Assembly: GCA_965277435.1 (NCBI GenBank)
Contig: OZ255821.1
Span: forward strand, 2,418,001 to 2,482,000
Reading direction: 5' to 3'
Length of the DNA stretch: 64,000 nt
From: Bog-105 sp965277435
GTDB taxonomy: Bacteria; Acidobacteriota; Terriglobia; Bryobacterales; Bryobacteraceae
In this document: positions 43,985 to 52,541 of the stretch, one piece after another
Layout: every line of letters starts with the position of its first letter
How positions within the stretch are numbered: position 1 is the first letter of the stretch
Position numbers and translations under genes: made by a program
Notes under the pieces: model-generated
Databases searched by the model: none
Seen by the model: only the letters and a program-made list of their open reading frames with translations
Told to the model about the DNA's origin: nothing

Positions 43985-45265
43985 TTATTTCTTCTCCCCC
44001 GCCATAGGCTTCATCACCGTCCCACCGCGCATCCCCTGCTCTAAGGTATTCGCCAGCTCCGACTCCTTTTCCTTCTTGATCCGTGCCCCGGTTGCAAAAG
44101 CCTCTTCGCTCCCCTGCTTATCGCCCTTCAATCGCAGTATCTGCCCAATCGTGTTGTATGGTCCTGGCGTTCCCGGATCGATTCGTATCGACTCCCGAAA
44201 CTCCGCCAGCGCCCCGTCCGCATCTCCGCTCTGCTTCAACGCAATTCCCAACATGTAATGCGCCTCCGCATATTCTGGCGACACCTTAATGGCCGCTCGC
44301 ATCTCCTCCGCCAACCCTGCGAAATCCCCCATCTGCCAGTCCGTCACACCGAGTGAGTAATGCGCCTGCGGCAGCGCCGGATCGATCCGGATCGCCTCCC
44401 GAAATTCTCCCTGTGCCGCCTCCAGCTGGTCTTCGCTCTTCAACGCAATTCCCAAATCATAATGCGCCGCCGCTGAATTCGCCTCGATCCCGATCACCTG
44501 CCGGTATGCTGCACCTGCTTCCGCAAACTCGCCCTTCTTCAGATGCGCATACCCGATATTCATTAGCGCACTCGTATTTCGCGGATCATGCGCCAGAATC
44601 TTCTGCGCTTCTTCAATACCGCGGTCCGCCTGCCGAGTGCTGATCAACGCAAACGAATAGCTGTTGCGCAACTCGTCATTCGCCGCATCCAAACCCACCG
44701 CCTTGCTGAACGCATCCGTCGCGCTACCCAGATCATCCTTCGCCTGATATGCCCGCGCCAGTTCCGCCCATCCCGCTGCTGTCGCCCCATCCAGCGCCAC
44801 GGCTTCCTTTAACTCCGCAATCGCCCGCTCGGTATCGCCCGATTTCGCATACGCCGCACCTAGCCGGTACTGGTATTCGAACGTCTTCGGACTCAGTTCT
44901 ACTGCCCGCGTCAGTTCCTGTAATCCCCGCTCCCGCTGCTCCTCGTTCCACAGCAATGCGCCCAAATGAAAATGCGCCCCGGCAAATTTATCATCCAGCC
45001 GGATTGCTTTCTCGAACCAACCCGTAGCCTCCGTCGGCTGCTGCAACACCGCATACAAAAAACCAACCCGGTCCTCCGCCTCGGCCGACACATCGGTAGC
45101 CTCTTCTGTCCGCTCCAGCGCCGCCAGCGCCCCAGCCCGGTCGCCACTCCGGATCAACTGCTCAGCACGCTCCGCCAGCTGCCCTAGATCCTCTCCCCAG
45201 CCCACTAGGGTAAAGCAAACCAGCGCAAAGCTAATTCGTTTCAATCGGCGTTTATCTGCGTTCAT
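43985..45265 (-). CDS. TPR-repeat secreted protein
   Basis: 426 residues from ATG 45265. N-terminus MNADKRRLKRISFALVCFTLVGWG is a signal peptide whose first codons are part of a 10-bp-periodic repeat. About ten TPRs follow (e.g. AGAHFHLGALLWNEEQRERGL, YQYRLGAAYAKSGDTERAI, AAHYDLGIALKSEDQLEAAQ, AHYSLGVTDWQMGDFAGL). A longer frame back to 45304 overlaps the upstream cytochrome gene end. Probably a scaffold for the cytochrome complex. Operon gap is 16 bp upstream, 36 bp downstream. Confidence 0.88.
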   Translation of the reverse strand: MNADKRRLKRISFALVCFTLVGWGEDLGQLAERAEQLIRSGDRAGALAALERTEEATDVSAEAEDRVGFLYAVLQQPTEATGWFEKAIRLDDKFAGAHFHLGALLWNEEQRERGLQELTRAVELSPKTFEYQYRLGAAYAKSGDTERAIAELKEAVALDGATAAGWAELARAYQAKDDLGSATDAFSKAVGLDAANDELRNSYSFALISTRQADRGIEEAQKILAHDPRNTSALMNIGYAHLKKGEFAEAGAAYRQVIGIEANSAAAHYDLGIALKSEDQLEAAQGEFREAIRIDPALPQAHYSLGVTDWQMGDFAGLAEEMRAAIKVSPEYAEAHYMLGIALKQSGDADGALAEFRESIRIDPGTPGPYNTIGQILRLKGDKQGSEEAFATGARIKKEKESELANTLEQGMRGGTVMKPMAGEKK

Positions 45266-45278
45266 CTGCGGCCAATAC
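45245..45278 (-). repeat. 10-bp-periodic intergenic repeat, copy C
   Basis: Plus-strand units ATCGGCGTTT, ATCTGCGTTC, ATCTGCGGCC followed by AATA. It spans the cytochrome-TPR junction and contains the start codon and first codons of the TPR gene. Confidence 0.75.
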
Positions 45279-45281
45279 TGT

Positions 45282-47201
45282 TCACTTCCCAGCCCGCGCA
45301 TCAATGCCCTGCGCCAATTTCAACTCCCTCTCCGCCTCCGCCCCTTTCTGCTCCTTCTCCAACGCCAAACTCAAACTGTAATGCAGCGAAGCCACCAGCG
45401 GATTCACCGCGATGCCCCGACGGTACACGTCTGCCGCTTCCTCATACTTCGCCTTCGCAAACAACGTTCCACCCCAGTTCAAATAAGCCGGCACATAATC
45501 CGCATCGATGTCGAGCGCCTTTCGATATTCCCCAATCTCACGCTCATCGCCCATGGCTCCGTACGCAATGCCCAAATTGAAATGCGCCCCGGCATCCTGC
45601 GGATACTCGGTCGTTGTCACACCTAAGATCGCCGCCCCCGCCTGCACATTCCCCGCCTCCGCCGAACTCACGCCCAGATACGTCAACGCCCGCAGCAATC
45701 TCGGGTCAATCCGCAGCGCTGCCAGCAACTCATTTACCGACTCCTGCCGCGAACCCGCCTTCCGCAACTCCATGGCTTTGTCAAAATGAACCTCCGCCTC
45801 CTCGCGAAAGTTGCGCGGCATTCGGCGCACCAGGTAGTACTTGCCCCCGCCCTCCACCACGGGCGACACCTCACCCTGCTGCAACGCGAGCGCCGCCCCT
45901 CGCCAAGTCGGATCTAATTCGCCCGCCTCGAGATCCCCCAGATACCCGCCATTCACCCCCGAAGCCCGGTCAACAGAATTCGCGCGGGCCGCCTCGAAAA
46001 ACGAAGTGCCGCCACTCGCAATCTCCTCACGAATCCGCCCGATAGTTTGTTCGTTGTCCATCGCCAGCACGCTCACGAAAACCCGTTTCGGCATCACCTG
46101 GCTTCGCCAGTCAGGCACAGCCGACGGCACTGCAACTTGCTGCTCCGGATGCACCCGAATCCAGTGATCGCTTATGACGAATGGCTTGCTATGCTCGCTA
46201 TCCGGCATATGACATCCCAGGCAACCGCTCACGCGATTCACCGGACATAACGCCGCATGGGGCGCCGCCGCCGCCGCCGCATGGCACGTCTTACAAGCCG
46301 CCTCCGACCGCGCCACCAGCTCCCCGCGCGGCGCATCCGCATGCGGATCATGGCAATTGGTACACGTAATCTGCCCCGCGCTCTGCCGCCAGCATTCGCT
46401 ATTGCTCAATGCCGTCACCTGATCTGAAATCAGCAGATCGTCCGGCATCGGGTCCACCACCTTACTGAATCCCGCATGGCACTTCGAACAAGTCTGCATT
46501 CGTTCCGCCACCGGCAGCTTCCCTGGATTCCGAAAATGTTTCGCGTCCGCCGCATGGCAGTCCGCGCACGTCACTCCCCGCGACGCCTGCCCGTGGCAGC
46601 TCAAACATTTCTCTTCAAATTTCGGAGTCAGCACCCGTCCGATCGCGGTCTCGAGCCCCACCGGCTTCTCATGGGGAAACCCCGGCGAAAGCTCCAGCTT
46701 TCCTTCCGGCGCATACTGCAGATACCGCGTCTCGACCAGCGGCGCTCGCGCCAGTTTCTCGCCATTGACCTCGTCCACCCGCGCCAGCAAACTATACCCG
46801 TGCCGCGTACCGCCCATCACGATCTCGACCGGATACTGCGTTCTTTCCTGGCCCGGCATCGTCACGCCAAACCGCAATCTCGCCGCCGCTCTCTCTACCA
46901 GGTATTCAATCTCGGGCGCTGGACCCTCGGCTTTCCTTTCCGGCAATTCCGCCGGCAGAGCATTTCGCCACGTCAGCGCCATAGCCGTCCGCCCCTGGCT
47001 CGCTCCAATCCCCTTGTGGCAGCTTCCGCAATTCGGCGTCCCCGCCGCCAGAACCAGCGACACAAAACTAAGCAGAACAATCTGGCGTACGAAGAGCAGA
47101 ACCCATATTCTATCGGCCTGATTCCTAATTGTTTGGCGGGGATCTCGCTCTGCGAACGGCCGTTCGTGGTCTGAATGGAATGAGCAATCCGCGTCGAGCA
47201 T
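45282..47201 (-). CDS. Heptahaem cytochrome fused to a PpiC-type prolyl isomerase and TPRs
   Basis: 639 residues. An export segment (about 33-52) is followed by seven haem motifs: CGSCH (58-62), CLSCH, CADCH, CSKCH, CTNCH, CKTCH, CLGCH, the last followed by HSKPF..DHWIRVHP. Next comes a parvulin-type PPIase domain (about 380-465: SFFEAARANSVDRASGVNGGYLGDLEAGEL and LQQGEVSPVVEGGGKYYLVRRM) and about five TPRs (about 470-635). Periplasmic; joins electron transfer with folding and scaffolding. ATG 47201 is the only standard start before the export segment, leaving a 30-residue leader of doubtful use. Confidence 0.85.
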   Translation of the reverse strand: MLDADCSFHSDHERPFAERDPRQTIRNQADRIWVLLFVRQIVLLSFVSLVLAAGTPNCGSCHKGIGASQGRTAMALTWRNALPAELPERKAEGPAPEIEYLVERAAARLRFGVTMPGQERTQYPVEIVMGGTRHGYSLLARVDEVNGEKLARAPLVETRYLQYAPEGKLELSPGFPHEKPVGLETAIGRVLTPKFEEKCLSCHGQASRGVTCADCHAADAKHFRNPGKLPVAERMQTCSKCHAGFSKVVDPMPDDLLISDQVTALSNSECWRQSAGQITCTNCHDPHADAPRGELVARSEAACKTCHAAAAAAPHAALCPVNRVSGCLGCHMPDSEHSKPFVISDHWIRVHPEQQVAVPSAVPDWRSQVMPKRVFVSVLAMDNEQTIGRIREEIASGGTSFFEAARANSVDRASGVNGGYLGDLEAGELDPTWRGAALALQQGEVSPVVEGGGKYYLVRRMPRNFREEAEVHFDKAMELRKAGSRQESVNELLAALRIDPRLLRALTYLGVSSAEAGNVQAGAAILGVTTTEYPQDAGAHFNLGIAYGAMGDEREIGEYRKALDIDADYVPAYLNWGGTLFAKAKYEEAADVYRRGIAVNPLVASLHYSLSLALEKEQKGAEAERELKLAQGIDARAGK

Positions 47202-47250
47202 ATGTTGAAACTACGGCCAAGATTCGGGTCGAGCATGCAATTCTGTCTCT

Positions 47251-47832
47251 GTGGATTTCGAAAATCGCGTTTCAAAGACCTGTGAGGTTATCCGGCATGG
47301 AATGCAAGCGCTGGGTAAGAAGCTAGAGAAAGACGACCAATCGGAACTTGTTTTTTGGATAAGGCAAAAAGACTTCGGATGCACTGTGCGCCCTCTCCGC
47401 CGTCATCCCCAATATGGGGGCAGCCGGGCTCTCCTCCCTGCCGAGACTCGTGACCTTATCGAAAGGTGGGTAGAATTGCTAAAGGTGGAGGGTATTAACA
47501 GCATTCTATCGTTGATGCACGAAAAGTATCTCGGCTGTTACAGCGCCTTTGGCTTTGAAAGCGGCGATCTAATCAGTCATCTTTGCGATGCCGGATTCGA
47601 GGTAGCAAGGTGCCCTTACGAAGATCCTCATCACAAGAGCTCAAGTAAGGAGCAAAAGCTGAAGACTCTTCGGAGTGTTAGAACGCAAGCCCTTGCCTCC
47701 TTCTTAGCTCTTCCCAAACCGGTCTTGATTATGTGTAGCTCTGGGATTGATCGCTCAGCGCCAGTAGCCGCATTTATCGTCGAATCGGAGTCAGACCGTC
47801 GTCAAGCCGATGCCAATTACCGACTAGTGTAG
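47251..47832 (+). CDS. Putative PTP/dual-specificity phosphatase-like protein
   Basis: 193 residues. Near the C-terminus VLIMCSSGIDRSAPVAAFI matches the CX5R(S/T) P-loop of cysteine phosphatases (C-SSGID-R-S), with Met instead of the usual His before the Cys. An upstream Asp (YEDPHH) could act as general acid. No signal peptide. Start GTG 47251; ATG 47302 is possible. Base composition and codon choice are less GC-rich than neighbours, suggesting acquisition. Target unknown. Confidence 0.65.
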   Translation: MDFENRVSKTCEVIRHGMQALGKKLEKDDQSELVFWIRQKDFGCTVRPLRRHPQYGGSRALLPAETRDLIERWVELLKVEGINSILSLMHEKYLGCYSAFGFESGDLISHLCDAGFEVARCPYEDPHHKSSSKEQKLKTLRSVRTQALASFLALPKPVLIMCSSGIDRSAPVAAFIVESESDRRQADANYRLV

Positions 47833-47902
47833 TCGGCGTCCGCACAAGTCGCACGAGCAAGTGCATTACTGTTCCAAGAGCGCAAAGAGACCTTCGATTT
47901 CG

Positions 47903-49456
47903 CTAATAACTCCCCTTCGGAATCGATTGCCGGAACTCCGACGCCTGTTGCTGGATCGCCGCCTTCTTCTCCTCGGTGATTCGGACCAGATTTCTCAGCT
48001 GCATGCTCATGCGCTGATTGCCTTTCAGCAGCTTTTCATGTCGCAGCAGAAAATCCCAATACAGCGTCGTAAAGGGACAAGCGTTCTCGCCCGTCGACTC
48101 GCCGGGTTTGTACCGGCACCCTTCACAGTAATTACTCATGCGATCGATGTATTTGCCGGACGCCACATAGGGTTTCGATCCCATCACGCCGCCATCCGCA
48201 AATTGCGACATACCCGTGACATTGGGCAGTTCCGCCCACTCCACCGCATCCCAGTAAATCGCCAGATACCAGCGATGCACCTCGATCGGATCTACCCCGA
48301 ACAGAAGCGCAAACAATCCGGTGACCATCAGCCGCTGTATGTGGTGCGCATACCCGAACCGCAACGTCTGCCCGACCGCTTGTTGCAGGCAGTTCATATC
48401 GGTCTGGCCATCCCAGTAAAGATCCGGCAACTTTTCTGCAGCGTCCAGCGCATTCCGTTCCAGGTACTCCGGCATGAACGCCCAGTACACGCCGCGTACA
48501 TATTCGCGCCACCCGATAATTTGACGGATGAATCCCTCGACAGCCGCCAGCGGAGATTCGCCGCGATGATAGGCATCCTCCACCGCCATCACTACCGCCT
48601 TCGGATCAAGCAGCTTCAGATTCATAGGCGCGGACAAACGTGAGTGATAGAGGAATGCTTCATCGGTCCACATGGCATCCTGATACGATCCAAAATGCGC
48701 CAGCCGGTTGGCGACGAAGTCGGTGAGCGCTGCTCCAGCATCTTTCGACGTCACAGGCAAATCGAAAAACTCAAGGCTACCCGGATGTTTCGGGAAGTGC
48801 CGCTCCACCAGTGCAATGACCTCCTGCGTAATTTTGTCCGGCGGAAACGCCAGCGGCTTGGTCAGCAGCAAACCAGGACCCGTTTTCCCGAAACTCTTCC
48901 GGTTCTCCGGATCGTAATTCCACTGGCCGCCCACGGGCTTTCCGCGCTCCATCAGCACGCCCGATCTCTTGCGTATTTCGCGATAAAAAAACTCCATGCG
49001 TAGCGCTGGATGCTTCTCGATCCACACCCGAAATTCTGCCCGGCTGTAGTAAAAATCGCGGTCCGGCCGCATGTCCAGTGAAATACCAGCGTCGCGTGCA
49101 ACGGCCTCGATCATCACCTGCACACGATGCTCACCCGGCTCTACCAAAACAATCGACTGCGGCCGGAAGCGCTCGATCGCCGCTTGTAATTCGTGGTCTA
49201 AAGCACCCAGGTTGTCTTCATCTTCAAGGCATCGATAAGCAAGCCTGTACGTGTACCCGCGAACCTCTTCCGCAAAGTGACGCATCGCGGACACGAAATA
49301 TGCGATCCGCACTTTATGAGAAAGCACGTGTGTCGATTCGCCACTGACTTCGGCCATCCAGACCAGATCCCGCTCACGGTCGAAGCCATCGAACGCGGAG
49401 GAGCGTAGGTTCAACTGATCGCCCAGGACGACGACAAGATTCCTGACAGGCTTCAC
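47903..49456 (-). CDS. FeS-cluster (6-4)-type photolyase / bacterial cryptochrome (PhrB-like)
   Basis: 517 residues of the deoxyribodipyrimidine photolyase-related (FeS-BCP) family, which repairs (6-4) photoproducts. Begins NLVVVLGDQLN, with GWREYVRGVYW, GYAHHIQRLMVTGLFALL, WAELPNVTGMSQFADGG and KPYVASGKYIDRMSNYC. The four Cys that would bind the 4Fe-4S cluster are in DMNC, YCEGC and NACPF. Usual length. Encoded alone, 47 bp downstream of glcD. Confidence 0.93.
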   Translation of the reverse strand: MKPVRNLVVVLGDQLNLRSSAFDGFDRERDLVWMAEVSGESTHVLSHKVRIAYFVSAMRHFAEEVRGYTYRLAYRCLEDEDNLGALDHELQAAIERFRPQSIVLVEPGEHRVQVMIEAVARDAGISLDMRPDRDFYYSRAEFRVWIEKHPALRMEFFYREIRKRSGVLMERGKPVGGQWNYDPENRKSFGKTGPGLLLTKPLAFPPDKITQEVIALVERHFPKHPGSLEFFDLPVTSKDAGAALTDFVANRLAHFGSYQDAMWTDEAFLYHSRLSAPMNLKLLDPKAVVMAVEDAYHRGESPLAAVEGFIRQIIGWREYVRGVYWAFMPEYLERNALDAAEKLPDLYWDGQTDMNCLQQAVGQTLRFGYAHHIQRLMVTGLFALLFGVDPIEVHRWYLAIYWDAVEWAELPNVTGMSQFADGGVMGSKPYVASGKYIDRMSNYCEGCRYKPGESTGENACPFTTLYWDFLLRHEKLLKGNQRMSMQLRNLVRITEEKKAAIQQQASEFRQSIPKGSY

Positions 49457-49503
49457 CTCTCAATGGACGCCGCGACCAGCGTTGAAGCCCTAAAAGATCG
49501 GCC

Positions 49504-50928
49504 TTAAAATGTCACTCCCGGCCGCTGCCGTATCTCCAGGCAGCCTTTTCCGGTCGGTAGCAGCTTGCCGGGGTTCAAACTACAATGCGGATCGAACAAA
49601 TGCTTGAAGCGCTGAATTAAGTCCAGCGTCTCTTCCGAAAATTGCCGGCTCATCAGCTCCATCTTTTCCATCCCGACACCGTGTTCCCCCGAAATCGATC
49701 CGCCCACCGAGATACAAAATTCGAGAATTTCTTCACCCGCCCGCTGCGCCTTTTCGAGTTCACCAGGCTTCCTCGGATCGAACGGCAAGATCGGATGCAT
49801 ATTGCCATCGCCCGCGTGAAATACGTTGCTGATAGCAATGCCGTGACGTGCACCGATTTCTTCAATCGCGCACAGCGTCCGCGCAATCTGCGTACGCGGC
49901 ACCACGCCATCCTGCACATAGTAGGTCGGACTCACGCGACCGATCGCTCCAAAGGCATTCTTGCGGCCCTTCCACAGCAGCGCTCGTTCCTCCGCTGATT
50001 GCGCCACCCGGAATTCGCGCGCTCCGCACGCCTCGCAAACCGTTTGGATCTGTTCGGCTTCCTCGTCGACCGATTCCCGCAATCCTTCTACCTCGATCAG
50101 CAACACCGCCGCCGCATCGGTCGGATAGCCGGCGTGCGTGGCCGCTTCCACCATCTTCAACATCGGACCATCCAACATTTCGAGCGCGATCGGAATAATG
50201 CCCTTCGCGGTCAGCGCGCCCACCGTGTTCCCCGCTGCTTCTACCGATCCGTAGATTGCCAGCATCGTCCGGACCGCTTCAGCTTCGCGCATCAATCGAA
50301 CGCCAATCTTCGTCACCAGCACCATCGTGCCTTCAGAGCCGGTCAGTAATCCCGCCAGGTCGTAGCCAGCTGCGTCCGGCGCGCTGCTGCCCACCTCAAT
50401 CACACGTCCATCCGGCAGAACAGCTTCCAGACTCACCACGTGGTTCGTCGTTACCCCATGCGCCAGCGTATGCGGGCCGCCTGCGTTCTCGGCTACATTG
50501 CCGCCGATCGTGCACGCGCGCTGACTCGACGGGTCGGGCGCAAAGAAATAACCGAAGGGTTGCACCGCCAGCGAAATGTCGAGGTTCACCACGCCGGGCT
50601 GCACCACCGCTCGCTCGTTGGCGATATCGATCTCCAGAATCCGGTTCATTCTGGCGAAAGAAATCATCATGCCGCCCGCCCTTGCGATCGCGCCCCCGCT
50701 CAGTCCCGTGCCGGCGCCCCTTCCCACAATCGGCATTGCGTGTTCGCGTGCCAGCCGCACCAGCCTGACTACATCTTCAGTCGTCCGCGGGAAGACCACC
50801 AGTTCCGGTAGCGACTTATCCACCCCGCCGTCGTACTCATACAGCTTGAGGTCAGCTGCCTGCGTCAGCAACGCCTTCTTTCCAAGCTGCGCTTCCACCT
50901 GCGAGATGAGTTGTGCGTTCGCCGCCAT
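49504..50928 (-). CDS. glcD: FAD-linked oxidase (glycolate/lactate dehydrogenase GlcD-like)
   Basis: 474 residues. The FAD-binding type 4 domain shows VGRGAGTGLSGGAIARAGGMMISF and CTIGGNVAENAGGPHTLAHGVTTNHV; the C-terminal FAD-oxidase cap ends with VGGSISGEHGVGMEK and LFDPHCSLNPGKLLP. It oxidises 2-hydroxyacids such as glycolate or D-lactate. GlcE and GlcF subunits are not adjacent. It follows a TlpA-like gene by 14 bp, probably in one transcript. Confidence 0.92.
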   Translation of the reverse strand: MAANAQLISQVEAQLGKKALLTQAADLKLYEYDGGVDKSLPELVVFPRTTEDVVRLVRLAREHAMPIVGRGAGTGLSGGAIARAGGMMISFARMNRILEIDIANERAVVQPGVVNLDISLAVQPFGYFFAPDPSSQRACTIGGNVAENAGGPHTLAHGVTTNHVVSLEAVLPDGRVIEVGSSAPDAAGYDLAGLLTGSEGTMVLVTKIGVRLMREAEAVRTMLAIYGSVEAAGNTVGALTAKGIIPIALEMLDGPMLKMVEAATHAGYPTDAAAVLLIEVEGLRESVDEEAEQIQTVCEACGAREFRVAQSAEERALLWKGRKNAFGAIGRVSPTYYVQDGVVPRTQIARTLCAIEEIGARHGIAISNVFHAGDGNMHPILPFDPRKPGELEKAQRAGEEILEFCISVGGSISGEHGVGMEKMELMSRQFSEETLDLIQRFKHLFDPHCSLNPGKLLPTGKGCLEIRQRPGVTF

Positions 50929-50942
50929 CGCGATTCCGCTGC

Positions 50943-51521
50943 CTAGAGCAGGCTCTGGATGTACTGCGTCATATCGTCGCTCGTCCAGTCTTCCGCCTGG
51001 GCAAACTTGCGCAGAATACGGCCATTCTTGATGATGTACGTCTCAGGCATCTGGAAGGTGCCGTACTCCGCGCTGATGTCCGACTTCGGGTCCCACGCTG
51101 TCTGGAAAGAAACCGGAATCTTGTTCAAAAATGCGCGGTATTTCTGCTGCCGCTTGTCGGTGCTCACCGCCACCACGACGACGCCGGAACTCCCGAACCT
51201 CTTGCCCATCGCGCTCAATGACGGAACCTCCTCTACGCAAGGAGCGCACCAGCTGGCCCAGAAGTTCAACACCAGTACCTTGCCCCCAAACGATTCCGGC
51301 GTGACGCGCTCTCCGGTATCAGTCAGAATGCTGAATTGCGGCGCCTTCTCACCCTCTTTGGCCGTCGTGTCGCGCAAACTAAAGACCAATAAGCCGAGAA
51401 ATGCCGCCGTCAGCACTCCCAGCGCTGCCCGTAATACATTGCGTACGTTCAGACTACCGGAAAACCCCGCTTGTGCCGCTCGATTTGTCCTTGCCAGACT
51501 TTCTGCCGTGCTTGATGCCAA
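50943..51521 (-). CDS. TlpA-like membrane-anchored thiol oxidoreductase
   Basis: 192 residues from TTG 51521 (after GAGAGGAAC). One N-terminal membrane anchor (VLRAALGVLTAAFLGLLVFSL) and a periplasmic thioredoxin fold with the redox motif WASWCAPCVEEVP and a late cis-Pro region (FQMPETYII). It reduces exported proteins such as apocytochromes, which fits the many c-type cytochromes here. The frame is open back to 51713, but that part is antisense to the PTPS gene, so the later start is chosen. Confidence 0.85.
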   Translation of the reverse strand: MASSTAESLARTNRAAQAGFSGSLNVRNVLRAALGVLTAAFLGLLVFSLRDTTAKEGEKAPQFSILTDTGERVTPESFGGKVLVLNFWASWCAPCVEEVPSLSAMGKRFGSSGVVVVAVSTDKRQQKYRAFLNKIPVSFQTAWDPKSDISAEYGTFQMPETYIIKNGRILRKFAQAEDWTSDDMTQYIQSLL

Positions 51522-51591
51522 CTTTGTTCCTCTCCCAAGGGAGTTAATATCAGTATCTAACGCCTGTACCCGGGCATCCAACAGGCTGTCG

Positions 51592-52044
51592 ATGCTTGTG
51601 ACACGTAAAGCTGAGTTTTCCGCCTCCCACGTCTGCCGGATTCCCGCGCTCAGCGATGCGGAAAACCACCGTTTGTATGGCGAAGAGGCGAACCCGAACG
51701 GCCACGGCCACAACTATGTCGTCGAAGTAACCATCGAGGGCGACCCCGATCCCGTCACTGGCATGGTAATCGATCTGAAGCAGGTCAAGGACGTTTTGGA
51801 GGAAGAGGTCATCCAGCCCATGGATCACCGCTTTCTGAACTACGAGGTGTCTCCTTTCGACCGGATTGTTCCCACTGCGCCAAACCTTGCTAACGAAATC
51901 TGGAGGCGTCTCGACACTCGCATCGAGCCCCTGTCCTGCCGCTTATTCCGCGTGCGCCTCTACGAAACCAATGATCTCTACGTCGATGTTCTGCGTGATC
52001 CGGACAAGGATGATACCGGGTCCTCAGACGAGATGGCGGCATGA
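51592..52044 (+). CDS. PTPS-family pterin enzyme with Glu in place of the catalytic Cys (PTPS-III-like)
   Basis: 150 residues. The zinc-binding histidines are in FSASHVC and GHGHNY. The usual FGKCNNP motif, whose Cys is the general base, is YGEEANP here, i.e. Cys replaced by Glu. PTPS-III enzymes with this change cleave dihydroneopterin triphosphate to 6-hydroxymethyl-dihydropterin, bypassing FolB in folate synthesis. Ends overlap the next gene by 4 bp. Start ATG 51592, 70 bp from the divergent TlpA start. Confidence 0.85.
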   Translation: MLVTRKAEFSASHVCRIPALSDAENHRLYGEEANPNGHGHNYVVEVTIEGDPDPVTGMVIDLKQVKDVLEEEVIQPMDHRFLNYEVSPFDRIVPTAPNLANEIWRRLDTRIEPLSCRLFRVRLYETNDLYVDVLRDPDKDDTGSSDEMAA

Positions 52045-52541
52045 CGCAGTTAACTCGGCGGTACCATTTCTCCGCTTCTCACCGTTTGCATTCCAAAACT
52101 CTCAGCGACGAGCGAAACGCCGAATTGTTTGGTAAGTGCAACAACCCCTTTGGGCACGGTCACAACTATTCATTGAGTGTCACGGTGGCAGCAAACGTTG
52201 ACCCAAACACCGGACTGCTCGTCGACTTGGCAGACCTCGATCGATTACTCGAAAGACACGTTTTGCCGATTTTCTCGCACCGCAATCTGAACCTCGATGT
52301 TCCGCAATTCGCGGACCTGATTCCCACTACCGAGAATGTGGCTCTCGTGCTCTCCGGGATTTTAGAAGGCCTGTGGGGCGGATGGTTTGGGCACGACAAC
52401 CCGCAGCTATCGAAGATCCAGGTTCAGGAAACCGATCGCAATGGTTTCGAAGTCGATCTGTCCACAGGTCGAGGCCAACTCCATCTGATGCCTGAAAATG
52501 AAAAGAGTCAGAGTACATGTCTAAGGCCGCAAAATGTCTAA
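52041..52541 (+). CDS. 6-pyruvoyl-tetrahydropterin synthase-like enzyme (Cys-containing)
   Basis: 166 residues. Keeps the catalytic Cys and zinc ligands in FGKCNNPFGHGHNY and FSASHRLHS; PQFADLIPTTENVALVL and QVQETDRNG match the animal-type PTPS/QueD family. It overlaps the upstream paralogue by 4 bp and folE by 8 bp. It may make 6-pyruvoyl- or 6-carboxy-tetrahydropterin. No queE or queC is nearby, so a queuosine role is unproven. Confidence 0.87.
   Translation: MTQLTRRYHFSASHRLHSKTLSDERNAELFGKCNNPFGHGHNYSLSVTVAANVDPNTGLLVDLADLDRLLERHVLPIFSHRNLNLDVPQFADLIPTTENVALVLSGILEGLWGGWFGHDNPQLSKIQVQETDRNGFEVDLSTGRGQLHLMPENEKSQSTCLRPQNV

Noticed and set aside
47129..47326. 65-codon frame ahead of the phosphatase-like gene
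   Set aside because: No ribosome site, no similarity, overlaps the cytochrome 5' end.
50959..51591. Extended N-terminus of the first PTPS gene
   Set aside because: Antisense to the TlpA-like gene; the PTPS fold begins at 51592.
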